The notes below the pieces were generated by a model. It saw nothing but the letters and a program-made list of their open reading frames with translations. It was not told where the DNA came from and did not search any database. Shown here piece by piece: positions 45,103 through 54,349 of a stretch of 64,000 nucleotides of DNA; position 1 is the first letter of the stretch, and every line of letters starts with the position of its first letter. The DNA lies in assembly GCA_902611145.1 (NCBI GenBank), contig CACLYO010000001.1, positions 79,501 to 143,500 on the forward strand, read 5' to 3'. Source of the DNA: an uncultured Pelagibacteraceae bacterium (GTDB lineage: Bacteria; Pseudomonadota; Alphaproteobacteria; Pelagibacterales; Pelagibacteraceae). The position numbers and the translations under genes were made by a program.

Positions 45103-47168
45103 TGTCTGAATTTTTTTTAGAGATTTTTAGTGAAGAAATACCAGCAAATTTACAAAGAGCAGCTCGTATAAGTCTTTTAGAAAATTTTACTAAATTATTT
45201 GAGGAAAAAAAAATTTCTTTTAAAAAAAACTTATCCTATTCTGTACCTAATAGATTAATTATCTTTTTTGATGGTTTGCAAAAAGAAATAATTCAAGACA
45301 AAGAAGAAATTAGAGGACCTAGCACAAATGCTCCAGAAAAAGCTCTCGAGGGTTTTTTAAGATCTAATCAACTTAGCAAAGATCAGATTTTCAAAAAACA
45401 AATCGAAAAAGGTGAATTTTATTTTTTTAACAAACCAGAAAAAAAAATAAAAACCTGTGATGTTTTGAAGGAAAATACTGAATTTTTGCTTGATAAAATT
45501 CAATGGAAAAAATCGATGAGATGGGGAGAGCATGATCTTAGTTGGGCAAGGCCATTAAAGTCCATAATGGCAATTTTTGATAATAAAACAGTAGTTTTTA
45601 AATATCATCATCTTGAAAGCTCAAACACTACTTATATAGACAAAGAATTTGAGGATAAAAAAAAGATATTTAAAACTTTCAAAATTTATAAAAACTATTT
45701 TAAAAGTCTAGGCATTATAATAGATAATAATCAAAGAAAAGATTTTATTGAAAATGAACTTATAAAAATTTCTAAAAGAAAAAATATTAAAATAGAAATT
45801 AATAAAAAACTTTTGCAAGAAGTTACCGATTTAGTTGAACAGCCAAATATTTTATCTTGCAAATTTGATAAAAAATTTTTAGATATTCCTCAAGAAATAT
45901 TGATTATTACAATGCAACATCACCAAAAATATTTTCATACATTTGACAAGAAGGGAAATATTACGAATGAATTTTTTGTAGTAGCAAATAATAAAGATAA
46001 AAGAGGTTATATCAAATCTGGAAACGAGAGAGTTATAGAAGCAAGACTAAGTGATGCTGCCTTTTTCTGGAAGAAAAATAAGGGATATAATTTAGTTAAG
46101 CAAATATCAAAACTTAAAACAATGAAGTACTTTAAAGGACTTGGAACATACTTTGATAAAATTCAGAGAATGAGAAAACTTTCTGGAATGATTTCTGATG
46201 AATTGTTAATTAGCAAAGAGAAGATAGAATTATCAAGTTCAATTTGTAAAGTTGACTTAACTTCAGACTTAGTAGGAGAATTTCCAGAACTACAAGGAAC
46301 TATGGGTGGATATTTTGCAGAGGCTCAAGGATTTGAAAAGGATATTGCCTTAGCAATAAGTGAACATTATTTACCGAATGGCCTAGAAAGTAAAGTTCCA
46401 AAAAAACCATACAGCATAGCTTTATCTCTTACTGATAAATTAGATACAGTAGTTGGATTTTTTGGAATAAATGAAAAACCTACCAGCTCGAAAGATCCAT
46501 TTGCTCTGAGAAGAGCAGCGCTTGGAATAATTAGATTGATAATTGAAAATAATAAAGAACTTAAATTAGTAGATTTAATTAATTATTCGCTTTTATTATA
46601 TCATGAACAAGATTTTAAACTTGAAAATCATTTAGCAAAAAAAGAATTGATTCATTTTTTATTAGATAGATTAAAATATTATATGAAAGAGAAAAATATT
46701 AGGTCAGATATTATAAGTGCAAGCCTTGATTCATTTAGCATAGATCACATAACTAAAATTTATAAAAAATCTTTTGCATTAAATAAAATTATAAATAAAG
46801 AAGCTGGAATAAATATAATTAGTAGTTATAAGCGTGCGTCTAATATTTTAGAAAGTGAAATAAAAGATCAAGAACTAGAACTTTCAGAATCAACTGATCC
46901 TGCAATATTTAAAAATGATTATGAAAAAAACTTATATAAAAAAATTAAAGAATTAAGTAAATATTTTGCCAAAATCAATAAAGATGAAAATTATGATCAA
47001 ACCTTAAATAATTTAACTTCTGCAAAAGGACCAATATTTGATTTTTTTGACAATATTATTGTTAATGATGAAGATAAAGTAATTAGAAAAAATCGATTGG
47101 AACTTCTTCAAATGTTATGTAAAACGTTCGAAAATTATATAAATTTTTCAAAAATTGAGAGCATTTAG
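45102..47168 (+). CDS. glyS: Glycine-tRNA ligase beta subunit
   Basis: 688 residues from ATG 45102, which overlaps the glyQ stop. The start [18 protein letters not shown] is the family signature (LLEIGTEELP-like), so an in-frame upstream start is rejected. The HD-type central region shows QHHQKYFHTFD, then EARLSDAAFFWKKN, and AEAQGFEKDIALAISEHYLP. It provides tRNA recognition. GTG of ppdK overlaps its TAG stop. Confidence 0.97.
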   Translation: MSEFFLEIFSEEIPANLQRAARISLLENFTKLFEEKKISFKKNLSYSVPNRLIIFFDGLQKEIIQDKEEIRGPSTNAPEKALEGFLRSNQLSKDQIFKKQIEKGEFYFFNKPEKKIKTCDVLKENTEFLLDKIQWKKSMRWGEHDLSWARPLKSIMAIFDNKTVVFKYHHLESSNTTYIDKEFEDKKKIFKTFKIYKNYFKSLGIIIDNNQRKDFIENELIKISKRKNIKIEINKKLLQEVTDLVEQPNILSCKFDKKFLDIPQEILIITMQHHQKYFHTFDKKGNITNEFFVVANNKDKRGYIKSGNERVIEARLSDAAFFWKKNKGYNLVKQISKLKTMKYFKGLGTYFDKIQRMRKLSGMISDELLISKEKIELSSSICKVDLTSDLVGEFPELQGTMGGYFAEAQGFEKDIALAISEHYLPNGLESKVPKKPYSIALSLTDKLDTVVGFFGINEKPTSSKDPFALRRAALGIIRLIIENNKELKLVDLINYSLLLYHEQDFKLENHLAKKELIHFLLDRLKYYMKEKNIRSDIISASLDSFSIDHITKIYKKSFALNKIINKEAGINIISSYKRASNILESEIKDQELELSESTDPAIFKNDYEKNLYKKIKELSKYFAKINKDENYDQTLNNLTSAKGPIFDFFDNIIVNDEDKVIRKNRLELLQMLCKTFENYINFSKIESI

Positions 47169-49825
47169 TGAGTAAACTAATTTTAAATTTTAAATCTAAA
47201 AAATCAAAGAAAATAAAAAACCCTAAAAACTTTTTAGGAGGCAAAGGTGCTAACCTTTCTCAGATGGGCAGAATGGGCTTGCCAGTTCCACCTGGATTTA
47301 CAATTTCAACAAAAGTTTGCGATTTATTTTATAAAAATAAAAAAAAATTAAGCCCTAAAATTTTGAATGATATTAAAAAAGAGTTAAAAAATCTCGAAAA
47401 AGAAACTGGTAATAAATTTGGAGATTTAAAAAAACCTTTATTGATATCAGTAAGATCTGGAGCAAGAGTTTCTATGCCAGGAATGATGGATACAATTTTA
47501 AATCTTGGTTTAAATGACAAAACTGTTCTAGCTTTAGCAGGCAAAACATCAAATATGAGATTTGCTAAAGATAGCTATAGAAGATTTATTCAGATGTATA
47601 GTAGTGTAGTTATGGGTGTGGATAATTACAATTTTGAAGAATTGATTGAAAATTATAAATTATCAAAAGAAGTATTACTTGACACAGAGTTAGATGAAAA
47701 TGATTGGGACGCTTTAATTCGAGATTTTAAAAATGTAGTTAAAAATAAAACAAAAAAAAATTTTCCACAGAATGTTTTTGACCAATTGTATGGAGCTATT
47801 AGTGCTGTATTTTTATCATGGGAAAGTCATAGAGCTAAAGTTTATAGAAAATTAAACCAGATACCATCTGAATGGGGTACAGCTGTTAATATTCAATCAA
47901 TGGTATTTGGTAATATGGGAAATGATTGTGCTACAGGTGTTGTATTTACAAGAAATCCTTCAGATGGAAAAAAAGAAATTTATGGTGAGTATTTAATAAA
48001 TGCACAAGGTGAAGACGTAGTAGCAGGAATTAGAACACCACAAAATATTACTAAAAAAGCAAGATTAAAATCTGGAGCAAAAGAATTATCATTGGAAGAG
48101 TCTATGCCAAAGGTATTTAAAGAGCTTAAAAAAATATTACAAACTTTAGAAAGTCATTATAAAGATATGCAAGATGTAGAATTTACTGTAGAAAAAAAAA
48201 AATTATGGATGTTGCAAACAAGGTCAGGAAAAAGAACATCTAAATCAGCAGTAAAAATAGCTGTTGATATGGTGAAAGAAAAATTAATTTCAAAAAAAGA
48301 AGCGATTTTAAAAATTGATCCAAATTCACTAGATACTTTACTCCATCCAACCTTGAATGAAAAAAGTAACATTAAAGTAATAGCAAAAGGCCTTCCTGCT
48401 TCTCCAGGAGCAGTAAGTGGTAAAGTTGTTTTTTCTTCTAATGAAGCTGAAAGATTAAATGGTATGATGCAGAATACTATTTTGGTCAGAATTGAAACTT
48501 CTCCAGAGGATATACACGGTATGCACGCAGCAAAAGGAATTTTAACCTCAAGGGGTGGAATGACAAGTCATGCTGCTGTAGTTGCCAGAGGCATGGGCCG
48601 ACCATGCGTTTCTGGATCAAGCGAAATTGAGATTAATTATGAAAAAAAAATATTTAAAGCTTCAAAAGTTGAAATTAAAGAAGGAGATATAATTACAATT
48701 GATGGATCAACGGGTAGAATTATTTTAGGAGAAGTGCCGACTGTTAAACCAGAAATTTCTGGAGATTTTTCAAAGTTAATGGTATGGGCAGACAATTATA
48801 GAAAACTCAAAGTAAGAACTAACTCTGAAACACCACTTGATACAAAAACAGCAAGAGACTTTGGTGCAGAAGGTATAGGTCTTTGTAGAACAGAGCATAT
48901 GTTTTTTGATGAAGACAGAATTCTGTCAGTAAGAGAAATGATTTTATCTAAAACAATAGAAGATAGAAGCCAAGCACTTGCAAAACTTTTACCACATCAA
49001 AAAAACGATTTTATTGAAATTTTTAAAATTATGAATGGTTTACCAGTTACTGTAAGGTTATTAGACCCACCATTGCATGAATTTTTGCCTAAAAATGCAA
49101 AAGAAATAAAAAGTGTATCTGATGCTCTAGAGCTCTCTGCTAACGAAGTAGAATTAAGAATTGGAGAACTTCATGAGCATAATCCTATGCTTGGCCACAG
49201 GGGATGCAGATTAGGAATTTCTTTTCCAGAAATTTATGAAATGCAATGCAGAGCAATTTTTGAAGCATTAGTTGAATGTAAGAAAAAAAAATATAAATCA
49301 ATAATACCAGAAATAATGATTCCTTTAGTTTCAACAGAGGCAGAGATTGAAATAATGAAAAATTTGGTAAATCGAATTGCTAATAAAGTCCAAAAAGAAA
49401 ATAAAATCAAAATTGACTATTTGGTTGGAACAATGATTGAATTACCTAGAGCAGCTCTTAAGGCAGGAGATATTGCAAAACATGCTGATTTCTTTAGCTT
49501 TGGAACAAATGATTTAACACAAACTACATTTGGAATTAGCAGGGACGACAGTGGAAAATTTTTAAATGATTATATTGAAAATAAGATATTTGACGTTGAT
49601 CCATTCATTTCTATTGATGAAGGAGTAGGAGATTTAATAGAAATTGCGACACTAAAAGGCAAAAAACAAAATAAAAAAATAAAACTAGGAATTTGTGGTG
49701 AACATGGTGGAGATCCAAAAAGTATTAGTTTTTGTTCTAAGACAGGATTGGATTATGTTTCTTGTTCTCCTTATAGAGTTCCAGTTGCAAGATTAGCAGC
49801 AGCTCAAGCTCAACTTAAGAAATAA
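47168..49825 (+). CDS. ppdK: Pyruvate, phosphate dikinase
   Basis: 885-residue enzyme interconverting pyruvate, ATP and Pi with PEP, AMP and PPi. The N-terminal ATP-grasp domain begins LGGKGANLSQM and includes SVRSGARVSMPGMMDT. The swivelling phosphohistidine domain has GGMTSHAAVVARGMGRPCVSG. The C-terminal PEP/pyruvate barrel has GAEGIGLCRTEHMFF, SFGTNDLTQTTFGISRDD and LGICGEHGGD with the catalytic Cys. The reversible PPi-linked reaction serves gluconeogenesis. glyQ-glyS-ppdK order is typical of Alphaproteobacteria. GTG start. Confidence 0.97.
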   Translation: MSKLILNFKSKKSKKIKNPKNFLGGKGANLSQMGRMGLPVPPGFTISTKVCDLFYKNKKKLSPKILNDIKKELKNLEKETGNKFGDLKKPLLISVRSGARVSMPGMMDTILNLGLNDKTVLALAGKTSNMRFAKDSYRRFIQMYSSVVMGVDNYNFEELIENYKLSKEVLLDTELDENDWDALIRDFKNVVKNKTKKNFPQNVFDQLYGAISAVFLSWESHRAKVYRKLNQIPSEWGTAVNIQSMVFGNMGNDCATGVVFTRNPSDGKKEIYGEYLINAQGEDVVAGIRTPQNITKKARLKSGAKELSLEESMPKVFKELKKILQTLESHYKDMQDVEFTVEKKKLWMLQTRSGKRTSKSAVKIAVDMVKEKLISKKEAILKIDPNSLDTLLHPTLNEKSNIKVIAKGLPASPGAVSGKVVFSSNEAERLNGMMQNTILVRIETSPEDIHGMHAAKGILTSRGGMTSHAAVVARGMGRPCVSGSSEIEINYEKKIFKASKVEIKEGDIITIDGSTGRIILGEVPTVKPEISGDFSKLMVWADNYRKLKVRTNSETPLDTKTARDFGAEGIGLCRTEHMFFDEDRILSVREMILSKTIEDRSQALAKLLPHQKNDFIEIFKIMNGLPVTVRLLDPPLHEFLPKNAKEIKSVSDALELSANEVELRIGELHEHNPMLGHRGCRLGISFPEIYEMQCRAIFEALVECKKKKYKSIIPEIMIPLVSTEAEIEIMKNLVNRIANKVQKENKIKIDYLVGTMIELPRAALKAGDIAKHADFFSFGTNDLTQTTFGISRDDSGKFLNDYIENKIFDVDPFISIDEGVGDLIEIATLKGKKQNKKIKLGICGEHGGDPKSISFCSKTGLDYVSCSPYRVPVARLAAAQAQLKK

Positions 49826-49837
49826 AAACACGGGGTA

Positions 49838-49862
49838 TCAGGTTCAAATCTTGGGACTTTCT
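49838..49862 (+). other. Possible tRNA 3'-half remnant (T-arm-like)
   Basis: Between the convergent ends of ppdK and nadC, TCAGG-TTCAAAT-CTTGG folds as a five-pair T arm (two G-U-type pairs) with a perfect TTCAAAT loop. Seven bases resembling a 3' acceptor strand (GACTTTC) follow. There is no 5' half and no CCA. It is possibly the scar of a lost tRNA or an old integration site. Such short motifs also arise by chance. Confidence 0.3.
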
Positions 49863-49867
49863 AAGTT

Positions 49868-50695
49868 TTAAATCTCCAAACTGAGGTCAACAGCTGTAAC
49901 ACTATGAGTTAATTCGCCTATAGAGATTCTCCTTACACCTGTTGAAGCTATTTTTTTAATATTAAAAATATTTATATTTCCAGATGCTTCAGTTTGATAT
50001 TTTTTTCCAACCAATTTTAAACCTTTTTTTAAATTCTTAATATTCATATTATCAAATAAAATTGCATCAAATTTTAAATCCATTATTTTTTTTAATTGAT
50101 TTAAATTGTCAATCTCAACAGTAATTCTTTTTCTATTCTTTTTTGCACTTGTAATTAATTTTCTTAAATTAGAACTTGCGATATGATTATCTTTTATCAA
50201 ATATTCATCACTTAAATTAAATCTATGATTTAAACCCCCTCCCAAACTAACAGAATATTTTTGAAGCACTCTAAGACCAGGTATAGTTTTTCTAGTGCAA
50301 CAAATTTTAGTTTTTTTTCCTACTTTTTGGACAAAATTATTTGTTTTAGTTGCTATTCCTGAAACGTGAGACAGAAAATTTAAAGCTACTCTTTCGCCAA
50401 TCAATATATTTTTAATATTTCCTTCTATAACTGCAATAAGATCTCTTTTTTTTATTTTAGATCCTTCTCTTTTTTTAATTTTAAAAGATATTTTTTTATC
50501 AATTAATTTAAAAGTTTGTTTAGCTAAATCTAATCCTCCAATAATTCCTGTTGAATTTGATATTATTTTCACTTTTAGTATTTTATTATTTTTTAAAAGT
50601 TTAGAGGTAATATCTCCATTTGGAAAAAGATCTTCCCTTAAGGCATCTTTGCAAACTTTTAAAATATATTTTTTTGATAATTTGACTTGAGTCAC
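49868..50695 (-). CDS. nadC: Nicotinate-nucleotide diphosphorylase (quinolinate phosphoribosyltransferase)
   Basis: 275 residues: LREDLFPNGDITS near residue 18, ALNFLSHVSGIAT near 103, CCTRKTIPGLRVLQKYSVSLGGGLNHRFNLSDEYLIKDNH spanning about 130-170 as several adjoining motifs, then TVEIDN, ILFDNM and EASGNI. It converts quinolinate to nicotinate mononucleotide in NAD synthesis. It lies five bases after nadA. Confidence 0.94.
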   Translation of the reverse strand: MTQVKLSKKYILKVCKDALREDLFPNGDITSKLLKNNKILKVKIISNSTGIIGGLDLAKQTFKLIDKKISFKIKKREGSKIKKRDLIAVIEGNIKNILIGERVALNFLSHVSGIATKTNNFVQKVGKKTKICCTRKTIPGLRVLQKYSVSLGGGLNHRFNLSDEYLIKDNHIASSNLRKLITSAKKNRKRITVEIDNLNQLKKIMDLKFDAILFDNMNIKNLKKGLKLVGKKYQTEASGNINIFNIKKIASTGVRRISIGELTHSVTAVDLSLEI

Positions 50696-50700
50696 AGATT

Positions 50701-51690
50701 TTATCTGCCTATTTCTGCCATTCTCTCAACTGATTTTCTAGCTTTTTCTATTGTTTCATCGCTCATTAAAATTTCATTAGTTTCATTTTCTAAACATTCT
50801 AAAATTTTTGGAAGAGTAATTTTTTTCATATGAGGACATAGATTGCAGGGTCTAATAAATTTTACTTTTGGATTATCAATTTGAACATTATCACTCATTG
50901 AACATTCAGTAACCATCATTACTTTTTCTGGCTGATTATCTTTTACATATTTAATCATCCCACTTGTGGATCCAGCAAAATCACTGGCTTTAATTACATC
51001 TGGTGGGCACTCTGGATGTGCAATAATTTTAATTCCTGGATTATTTTTTCTGATTTCATTTATTTCCTGATCATTAAATTGTTCATGCACTTCACATGTG
51101 CCTTTCCATGAAATTATCTCTACATCAGTTTGTGAAGCAACATATTTTGCTAAAAAATCATCAGGTAAAAATATAACTTTTTTAACACCTAAAGACTTTA
51201 CAATTTTTACTGCATTAGCTGATGTGCAACAAACATCTGTTTCAGCTTTTACATCGGCTGATGTATTTACATAGGATACTACAGGTACACCTGGATATTT
51301 TTTTTTTAAATTTCTAACATCTTCACCATTAATTGAGGATGATAATGAACAACCAGCTCTCATATCTGGAAGCAAAACTTTTTTTTCTGGACTCATCAAT
51401 TTTGCAGTTTCAGCCATAAAATGAACACCACACATAACAATTATATCAGCTTTTGTTTTTGCAGCTTCAACAGCTAATGCAAGTGAATCAGCAGAAAAAT
51501 CAGAAATTCCATGATAAATTTCTGGAGTTTGGTAATTGTGAGCAAGTATTACAGCATTTTTTTCTTTTTTTAATTTATTGATTTTATGAATATATGGAGC
51601 GTGAGTTGACCATTCAATTTCAGGCATAACTTGAGAAATTTTTTGATAAATAGGGTCAGTTGCTTTTCTTATTTCAGCAGTAAATTCCAT
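50701..51690 (-). CDS. nadA: Quinolinate synthase NadA
   Basis: [4Fe-4S] enzyme condensing iminoaspartate with dihydroxyacetone phosphate. 329 residues: ILAHNYQTPEIY near 48, VMCGVHFMAETAKLMSP, PDMRAGCSLSSS, VCCTSANAV, HPECPPDV and CNLCPHMKKIT. The conserved cysteines for the cluster are present. L-aspartate oxidase (nadB), often between nadA and nadC, is missing here, so the iminoaspartate source must be elsewhere. Confidence 0.95.
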   Translation of the reverse strand: MEFTAEIRKATDPIYQKISQVMPEIEWSTHAPYIHKINKLKKEKNAVILAHNYQTPEIYHGISDFSADSLALAVEAAKTKADIIVMCGVHFMAETAKLMSPEKKVLLPDMRAGCSLSSSINGEDVRNLKKKYPGVPVVSYVNTSADVKAETDVCCTSANAVKIVKSLGVKKVIFLPDDFLAKYVASQTDVEIISWKGTCEVHEQFNDQEINEIRKNNPGIKIIAHPECPPDVIKASDFAGSTSGMIKYVKDNQPEKVMMVTECSMSDNVQIDNPKVKFIRPCNLCPHMKKITLPKILECLENETNEILMSDETIEKARKSVERMAEIGR

Positions 51691-51745
51691 AACTTAAATC
51701 TATCAACTTGAAAGATAATTGTCATTCAATTAATCTGTCGCATAA

Positions 51746-51831
51746 GCGGCCATGCTGAAACTGGTAGACAGGCACGGTTGAGGGCCGTGTGGGCCTAGCC
51801 CATGAGAGTTCGAGTCTCTCTGGCCGCACCA
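51746..51831 (+). tRNA. tRNA-Leu (GAG)
   Basis: An 86-nt class II tRNA. The acceptor GCGGCCA pairs with TGGCCGC, the anticodon stem CACGG/CCGTG encloses loop TTGAGGG (anticodon GAG), a variable arm follows, and the T arm is GAGTTCGAGTCTC; CCA is encoded. A glycan gene island begins seven bases beyond its 3' end. Confidence 0.95.
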
Positions 51832-51837
51832 AAAATA

Positions 51838-52467
51838 CTATTTTTTTGGTTTTGGTGAATAAATATTTTTTAAAATATTTTTTATAGTAAATAATCGATT
51901 TTTAATTTTATTTTCTTCATTTAGTTGATTATTTTTCTTCCTAAGAATAGCCATACCTGAACCTAAAAAATCTATGTTAAGAGAAAGATTTTCTTTATTA
52001 GAATTATAAATTTCTAATAATTTGTTAAAAGTTAGCCTATTAATTCTTTCAACAAAATCATTATCCTTTTCACCACCTTTCACGTATGGCAACCAAACCA
52101 CATCATCTATGATAATAATACCATTAAGCTTTAAAAATTTAAAATAATGATAAAAAACTTTTCTTACATGGTTTGGCTCATGAAGTGAATCGATAAATAA
52201 AACATCAAAATTAAACTTTAAGTATTTATCTACGTATTCAAAATTGTCATCAGATGAATGTATAAAAGTCCATCTGGGATTTTTTATGACTTTAGAACAG
52301 TCATCTATATCAATTGAGGTTAAATGTCCATCATTCTTCTCACAAATATTAATAAACATTTTTGTTGAATTTCCTTTTTGAACCCCAAGTTCTAAGATAT
52401 TAAGCTTGGGTATATTAAATATGATTTCTTTTATCTTATTTAATTTTTCTTGTTCGTAAGGTTTCAT
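51838..52467 (-). CDS. Class I SAM-dependent methyltransferase
   Basis: 209 residues with a Rossmann-like methyltransferase core: LNILELGVQKGNST near residues 23-36 binds SAM, LTSIDIDD near 50-57 is motif II, VLFIDSLHEPNHVRKVFYHYFKFL near 89-112 and GIIIIDDVVWLPY near 115-127. It resembles the Methyltransf_24/cephalosporin-hydroxylase-like group often found in glycan loci. The target is unknown, possibly a sugar residue. It is coupled to the glycosyltransferase upstream by a one-base overlap. Confidence 0.78.
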   Translation of the reverse strand: MKPYEQEKLNKIKEIIFNIPKLNILELGVQKGNSTKMFINICEKNDGHLTSIDIDDCSKVIKNPRWTFIHSSDDNFEYVDKYLKFNFDVLFIDSLHEPNHVRKVFYHYFKFLKLNGIIIIDDVVWLPYVKGGEKDNDFVERINRLTFNKLLEIYNSNKENLSLNIDFLGSGMAILRKKNNQLNEENKIKNRLFTIKNILKNIYSPKPKK

Positions 52468-53492
52468 TATTTTTCTTCAAATCTATTATATTTTTTGGTT
52501 AAAAAAAAATCAAAACATCCTAAACTAAATCCAAAAACTTTATTCTTTTCTCTTTTTCTAAAAATCATTAGTATAAAAAAGAATGGTATTCTTAAAATAA
52601 AATAAGGATATCCAATTAATTTATCATAAAAAGAACCTATTTTTTTTATTAATAATAAAAAACCAATTGTTTCATTATAACTTCTTCTATACCAACCAGA
52701 TATATTTGAGCTAGTAGCTATTTTATGGAATGTATAAATATCTAAATTAACGGCAAGTTTTCCAAATTTTTTAAGCCTAAATGATAGTTCCGTATCTTCT
52801 GGCCCTAAAAAAAATTCTTCATCTCCATAACCTGACAATTTAAGAATATTAGCTCTATAAAACGAACAACAACCACTTATTGCATCAGTATTTATAATTC
52901 CTTTTAAATTTTTATTATCTAAAATTCTTTTTTTTTTAAGATTCATAGTTTTTTGAAATTTCAAATAAGACCAATTAATTTTCATTCCAGCCCACCAGAC
53001 TGTATTTCTTAAATAGGCGTGTTTAATTTTTGGAGACGCGGCCACTATATTTTTATTATTTTCTAAAATTTCAACCATGCCTTTAAAATAATTTTTTGTA
53101 ATTATGAAGTCACAGTCTACACGAGCTATATAATCATAATTTTGCTCCTCAGAGAATTTATAACCGATGTTTAATCCCGCGGTAAGACCAAGATTAGTTT
53201 TATTTTTGATTAAATAAATTTTTTTTTCTCCAATACTTGGAATTTTAAAGTTTTTATCTACCTCCAAAATATCAATTTTTTTATTAGAATTAAATTCAAA
53301 TTCATCATCTTCAATTTTAATTTTATTTTTTGACCAATTATAAATTTTTTCTAGATGAGATTTATCAGAGTTATTGTCAATTAAAATTATATCAAAATTT
53401 TTATAGTCATTTTGGTAGATACTTTCTAGACACCCAATAGTGCTTTCCCAATCGTTCCAAGTAAGAACGTTTACAGCTATATTTTTACTCAT
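52467..53492 (-). CDS. Glycosyltransferase family 2 (rhamnosyltransferase-like)
   Basis: 341 residues. AVNVLTWND near residue 6, IILIDNNSDK (35-44), the acceptor-loop motif NKTNLGLTAGLNIGY (97-111) and metal-binding DCD (Asp126, Asp128). The distal GPEDTELSFRLKKFG is typical of GT2 transferases. Hydrophobic residues near 295-315 suggest membrane association. It is divergent from a nucleotidyltransferase, so it is part of the tRNA-Leu mini-island. Donor sugar unknown. Confidence 0.85.
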   Translation of the reverse strand: MSKNIAVNVLTWNDWESTIGCLESIYQNDYKNFDIILIDNNSDKSHLEKIYNWSKNKIKIEDDEFEFNSNKKIDILEVDKNFKIPSIGEKKIYLIKNKTNLGLTAGLNIGYKFSEEQNYDYIARVDCDFIITKNYFKGMVEILENNKNIVAASPKIKHAYLRNTVWWAGMKINWSYLKFQKTMNLKKKRILDNKNLKGIINTDAISGCCSFYRANILKLSGYGDEEFFLGPEDTELSFRLKKFGKLAVNLDIYTFHKIATSSNISGWYRRSYNETIGFLLLIKKIGSFYDKLIGYPYFILRIPFFFILMIFRKREKNKVFGFSLGCFDFFLTKKYNRFEEK

Positions 53493-53584
53493 TATTTTAT
53501 TTTATTAGTATAGCAAATTAAGATAAATAAAAATTAATATATGATATTTTACATAGTATTTGATATGTGTTAACCCGATATTTT

Positions 53585-54349
53585 ATGAAGACGAAAAATA
53601 AACTAATTTCAGTTGTGGTTTTAGTTGGAGGCTCTGGTTCAAGATTTTCGTCAATAAATGAATTTCCCAAACAATTATCAAAATTAAATAATGAATTTAT
53701 ACTTATGCATATCATAAATAACTTTAGAAAATATGGTCTAAATCATTTTATTTTTCCTTTAGGTTTTAAAAAAAATTTTTTTTCTAAATTTTTCTATTCA
53801 AAAAAAAATATATCTAAATACAAATTTAATATTTTAAAGAAAAAATTTAAAATTAAAGATTTAAATTCAAACAAAATTAATATTTCCTTATTTGATGCAG
53901 GAAAAAGCACAAATAAATTATCAAGAATTTATAAATCTTTGAATTATATTATCAATAATGATTTTTTAGTTGCTTATGGTGATGATTTATCAAATATAAA
54001 TCTTAACCAAACATTTAAAAAATTTTATAAATATAAAAGAAAAAAAGCAATTGTTTCAATTTTTAGAAAAAAATCTCAGTATGGACATGTAATTGTTGAT
54101 AGAAAAGGAATAGTAAAAAAATTTTTAGAAAAACCTCCTCATCAATACCCAGTTAATATTGGAAATTATTTACTTACATCAAGCTTAATTCGAAAATATA
54201 GAAAAACAAAACATGAACTTGAAAATAATTTTTTACCAATTTTGGCTAAGCGTAAACTTTTACTTAGCTATGAGCATAAAGGTTATTTTTATAGCATAAA
54301 TGACAAGAAAGAATTAATAATTGCCAAAAAAAAACTAAAAAAATTTTAA
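53585..54349 (+). CDS. Sugar-1-phosphate nucleotidyltransferase (RfbF-like)
   Basis: 254 residues from ATG 53585. VVLVGGSGSRF (11-21) is the nucleotidyltransferase loop and Lys29 the usual catalytic lysine. LVAYGDDLSNINL gives the metal-binding Asp, and VKKFLEKP with NIGNYLL marks the sugar site. Together with the next gene it resembles the pair glucose-1-phosphate cytidylyltransferase/CDP-glucose dehydratase, but it is very diverged and Lys/Asn-rich, so the nucleotide is not certain. It is coupled downstream by TAATG. Confidence 0.72.
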   Translation: MKTKNKLISVVVLVGGSGSRFSSINEFPKQLSKLNNEFILMHIINNFRKYGLNHFIFPLGFKKNFFSKFFYSKKNISKYKFNILKKKFKIKDLNSNKINISLFDAGKSTNKLSRIYKSLNYIINNDFLVAYGDDLSNINLNQTFKKFYKYKRKKAIVSIFRKKSQYGHVIVDRKGIVKKFLEKPPHQYPVNIGNYLLTSSLIRKYRKTKHELENNFLPILAKRKLLLSYEHKGYFYSINDKKELIIAKKKLKKF

